DNA of 64,000 nucleotides, taken from positions 10,762,292 through 10,826,291 of the forward strand of contig OX246739.1 in the NCBI GenBank assembly GCA_945910005.1. Reading direction: 5' to 3'. The position numbers and the translations under genes were made by a program. This document shows positions 60,345 through 64,000 of the stretch, one piece after another. Below the pieces are notes generated by a model that saw nothing but the letters and a program-made list of their open reading frames with translations, made no database searches and had not been told where the DNA came from. This stretch comes from Isoperla grammatica. Its lineage: Eukaryota > Arthropoda > Insecta > Plecoptera > Perlodidae. Each line of letters begins with the position of its first letter. Within the stretch, counting starts at the first letter, position 1.

Positions 60345-60692
60345 TTAGAAGAGGCAGTAGAAGAACTTCGGGTTATTGGCATACATGATGCATTTACAGG
60401 TTATAAAGCACGCGGGTATGTCATTGGTAAATAGTGTGAACATCAGGGGACCGAGAATAAAACCCTGAGGCACCCCGGATGTAACGGACTGTGTAGTTGA
60501 AACACCATCGTCAATCTGTACACTTTGCGTTCGACCTGACAGATAGTTTGTTATAGTTAGTTGTGTAATTTGACACAGATTCCATGTATAACCTTGCAGT
60601 TTCAGCAAGTGGGTTATTGTTATGTCAATCAAATTAATAAATACGTGTATATTTAAAAATGTATCGGGATATAGTGTTGAATTACAAACCAT
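60345..60692 (-). pseudogene. Dead non-LTR retrotransposon reverse transcriptase fragment
   Basis: A 115-codon minus-strand frame carries the middle of a LINE reverse transcriptase. A decayed DTI-H block lies at residues 23-28, then YLSGRTQSVQIDD (50-62), the diagnostic SGVPQGFILGPLMFTLFTND (72-91), and the active-site block CIMYANNPKFFY (101-112). The spacing and wording are those of jockey/CR1-type elements. The catalytic YADD has become YANN, losing both metal-binding aspartates; an indel has fused the DTI-H block; and the frame ends just after it. It has no intact flanking endonuclease or thumb. It is an old, 5'- and 3'-truncated copy with no reverse-transcriptase activity expected. Confidence 0.9.
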
Positions 60693-61314
60693 ACATGATA
60701 CATCTATTTGTACAGCAACAAGAACAAACTATGCTATAATAAGAACAACCAATATAAAACAACACATTAATTTTGAACATTCTACTTTATTTAAAACGTG
60801 TATGCCAATAATAATTTACTTCTCTACTTTTTTATATATATTCTTTTTTAACAGCAATAAATTAAATTGTCTACCAACACATTACCAGATACATAAATGC
60901 CAGAGAGCGCTTTTGCGGACAGGTTATATGAGGATAAACACAGAACAATTCAGATCGTTTAAAATGTTGTATAATTGGTTTTGAAAATTTGCTGTGTAGG
61001 TAAGTCGAATTGTCATCCATAATGCAAAAAGCGAAACTAAGCATAGGTCGAATGTGGAAGCTTTTGAAATAATGAATCCCTCGGGGAGCGTGGCCTTTGA
61101 ACCCTTATTAAATATGGAAGAGCAACCAACGCAAAACACAGAAACTAATTTGGAAGGCCGTATCATCTTGTCGTAAAATGCATACAGGGATTTAAACACA
61201 TTTTATCTACGAGCGAAACAAAACACACAATTATTATTGTGATATTAAATAAATTATAAATAGGACTTTTTTGGTAATAATAATGATATTTGTTGTGAAA
61301 TCGAGAAATAAAAA
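60693..61314. other. Stretch upstream of the LINE fragment (minus-strand sense)
   Basis: May include further decayed LINE sequence, but no motif could be recognised in any frame. A donor-like TAG|GTAAGTC at about 61000 lacks an exon. Confidence 0.4.
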
Positions 61315-61355
61315 AAACAACCCCGACTGGGAATCGAATCCAGATATCCCACTTG
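61315..61355 (-). mobile_element. Family-B SINE fragment, minus strand
   Basis: On the minus strand, GGGATATCTGGATTCGATTC and CCAGTCGGGGTTGTTTTTTT give the family-B B-box and T-arm. The A-box side is lost. Confidence 0.5.
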
Positions 61356-63761
61356 CCGGGTAGGATGCCTGGGTTAGATTCCCAAACGTGTTTTTCTATA
61401 AATTGAATCATATAATTCATTATGCATATTAATATTAATTAATTATGAATCATTATATCTATAATTATATTGTTTTTTTATTTCGCGATTTTAATGTTTA
61501 ATTTTGAGCTTTGAAAAGGCTATGCAACTTCATCACGTACCTATTTAACTCACTTTAAATTCAAAATGCAATTTAATAATGACTATCGTCATAAGAAACA
61601 AGTTATAATGTTCGTTTTAAATAAGTTCCATGGAGCATCTGTCGTTTTGTGGTGACGTCAGAATAAAACTGTTGATATCGATTCGCTGTGAAAACAAAAT
61701 GAATACCATGCGATAAAAAAAAAAACAAAAAAAAAACAGTCCATCTGCACATAAATAAAACAGTGGAAAGTCTTCATAAAGCATTCACAAAGGGTGTGAA
61801 CGAGGGGAGGGACGAGCTAGCAACCGAATCAACGCAATGGTTATGATAACCTTTTTGATTCACAGAACGCCGATCAAACCGGGAGTAGTTGATAAAAAAA
61901 AGGAAAATTTAAAACTCAGCGGAATGAGATAAAGATAATATGAAAGGTCTTGCACGAACCTAAATAAAATAAAATAAATTCACATTTACAGTCTACCCAC
62001 TCAGTAACGAAACTGATTTGAAGTGGGGGACTTTAATTTAAAGTGACTAAACCAACCCTGTTAGACGGTCAGCTACGCACTTTTGTGGTCTCACTCGGCC
62101 GGACCAACCGAGAGTAGGCTCAAAAAATTTGTAATTTTTACCTGATTACAGCAAAGGCAATCCGGAAATCGAAATCGGTAGCTTTCACTTTTTATAGACA
62201 AAAAACGGCAAAAAACGGTAAATTTATTAAGTACAAGACCAAATGAGTGATTACGCTGGGGAAGGTGTCAAAAAATTCGATATTTTTTAGAAATAAAGAA
62301 ACAATAATGCGAAAATGGAAATCTGCAGAGTTTAGCGTTGAGATCCTAAAAAACGGTAAATAATGGCACAATTTATTAAATAGACTAACTGACCAGTAAT
62401 AATGAAAGAGGTAGACTAATTTGATATTTTAAGCATAATGTAAAAGAAATAATGTGAAACTCAATATATGTGCCTTTAGGCATTACCGGTGGATGAAAAA
62501 GGGTACCAAAAAAGGCACCGCTGTCGTTTATATCGCTTGACTGACTTTCTGGGAGAGAAGGCAACAAATGCGATTAAAAGCATCGTGCGAACATCTAAAC
62601 CATTAACGTTTACCTTTCATATTCTAAAGGGCAAAAATGGTCATGAGGGGGGGGGGGGGGGGTTATAACATTATTAGTGCTATTATTTTCGCAAAAATAG
62701 AATAAACCCAAATGCAGTTGGAAACGGCCATGATAGATAAGTCACAAATTGTTGGTATTATTTCAAGTGCTTGAAGAACGGCAAGAGAGTCACATTTAAT
62801 TAAATGGAAATACTATTTGCAGGAAAAAATAATTGGGTAGGAAGAAAAATGTATCATTGGACATGATTATGAACGCCGTGGGTCAATATTTTTATGAGTT
62901 TTATTCACACGAAAACGAAAAAATCAAAATAGGCTTATTGTTTCCAATTATTTAAAAGATCAAATACAAGAAAAAAATATATGGACGGCATGTGTTCCAT
63001 CTAACTCCGTAAGTTCTAGACGGTTTGTGTAGTGTAGTGTGTAAAACACCAATGTTCGGCATTTACATTTCTATGGCCTGGCCATGTGTATGTGTAAACT
63101 TGTTGAAAAAGTAATTGTAAACCTTCGAGTACGAAGCATCAAATTATGTAGATGTTAGCTCATGATATCATATTATTATACAAGTAAATGAATCACCAAT
63201 GTAAATACAAATTATTAAAACACACATGTGAGATGACGTTAACAACAAATACAAGTTAGACCTTACTGTGTCCAACTTCGCTGTAAACAATGAAATACAT
63301 CGATAACTTTGGAGCCATCCTAGCAAGGAAGCACTCAATAAATTCAAAGATGTTCTGAAATCATCCTTGTTGATTCTGATATTTGCCCGCAGGTGTTCTC
63401 ACTGTCCAACCACTGATTCACATATTTTATATTTAAATATCTATCTTTATAGTTGGTTATCTCTCACTCGTCAATGGGGTTCGGAGGCTATAGGGTTGGC
63501 TCAGCCGCTTTAAATTAAAATCGCTCACTGAAAATCAGTCATGCTACTGAGTGGATCGACTCAAAATATAAAGTTTTCATTCAGGAATTAAAATAGGTTA
63601 TCCTCTTCGCCTCATTGTTAAATATTTTCCGTGCTTTGAGAATCACTTGAACAGAAACTCATTCACATATAGTCGCATTGGTAACGCAAACACTGTATTT
63701 CATTTAAATATATTATATCAAGTTTAGTGTAATGAGGGCTTAAATATTATGTATGTATACT
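61356..63761. other. AT-rich stretch
   Basis: No gene supported. A G16 tract lies at 62647-62662. Poly-A runs lie near 61710-61737. Confidence 0.55.
62647..62662. repeat. G16 homopolymer
   Basis: Sixteen G in AT-rich DNA; one of seven long G or C tracts in the window. Confidence 0.9.
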
Positions 63762-63959
63762 TTAGAAATCGGGGTCACTATTCTTATTGCAGTAGTTTCC
63801 TCTTTTAGGTACTGGATGCAAGGTCTCTTCTTGCACCTCTTTGCATTGGTATTCACAGAAATACAAGTCTGTATCTAGCTTCAAATCACTGCACTGACAC
63901 TTGGCTGTGGAACAGTGTTTGCATTTGCACGATTTCCAACACTTCTTCAAGGGCTGGTT
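63762..63959 (-). pseudogene. Cysteine-rich CXC-like tail, probably transposon-derived
   Basis: The minus-strand frame ends with a cysteine-rich module, CKCKHCSTAKCQCSD, then a further FCEYQC and YCNKNSDPDF at the C-terminus. The C-x-C-x-x-C...C-x-C spacing resembles the CXC/tesmin-like cysteine tails found at the C-termini of insect transposon-encoded proteins. The frame is closed upstream by stops (at about 63960), while similar-looking sequence seems to continue in another frame to the window edge, so the copy is broken. It may be the end of a larger element lying beyond 64000. Family assignment is inference. Confidence 0.45.
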
Positions 63960-64000
63960 TTGTCACAAGCCTGTCACTACTGAACCATTTTCCAGGCACC

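Noticed and set aside
1..64000. CRISPR arrays, operons, insertion sequences or phage features
   Set aside because: Nothing of the kind; repeat spacing, coding density and composition are eukaryotic.

Overview
The window looks like gene-poor nuclear DNA from an animal, probably an arthropod. It is AT-rich (roughly 64% A+T by eye). There are no operons, no long open frames and no rRNA genes. The longest open frames are about 135 codons, which is roughly what chance gives at this composition over six frames, so frame length alone supports no gene. The arthropod guess is inference. It rests on tRNA-derived SINEs with a body resembling insect SINEs, a TTAA-flanked piggyBac-like element, a degenerate non-LTR reverse transcriptase and a cysteine-rich tail of a kind seen next to insect transposons.

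Layout. 1-4.8 kb: unique AT-rich DNA with a G-quadruplex-prone tract. 4.8-5.5 kb: a five-unit tandem array beside a hairpin MITE. 5.6-6.1 kb: a GC-richer open frame behind CRE-like sites. 7.2-7.7 kb: a SINE, a textbook recursive-splicing (ratchet) site, and a SINE-derived 60-nt exon-like segment. 15.0 kb: a 155-bp palindromic MITE. 18.5-20.2 kb: a promoter-like motif cluster, a tandem duplication and a candidate terminal exon. 21.5 kb: a full SINE copy. 24-26.7 kb: a LINE tail, a TATA/10-mer promoter-like site and a candidate terminal exon. 32.5-33.3 kb: a 792-bp non-autonomous piggyBac-like element. 40.5 kb: an unplaced coding-like frame. 45.6 and 51.8 kb: two copies of one MITE. 47.1-47.3 kb: two near-perfect or perfect 56-bp palindromes side by side. 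49.4-51.2 kb: a SINE, then a candidate two-exon gene end. 58.9-61.4 kb: tRNA-like SINE copies around a dead LINE reverse-transcriptase fragment. 63.7-64 kb: a cysteine-rich reading frame at the edge.

How it fits together. The best single reading is a long intron (+ strand) or intergenic desert populated by non-autonomous elements. The ratchet site at 7584/7585 is the strongest evidence for the intron reading. Exons are offered as candidates from splice, frame and polyA signals only; none is proven. I see no prokaryotic or CRISPR-like system and no complete protein-coding gene.
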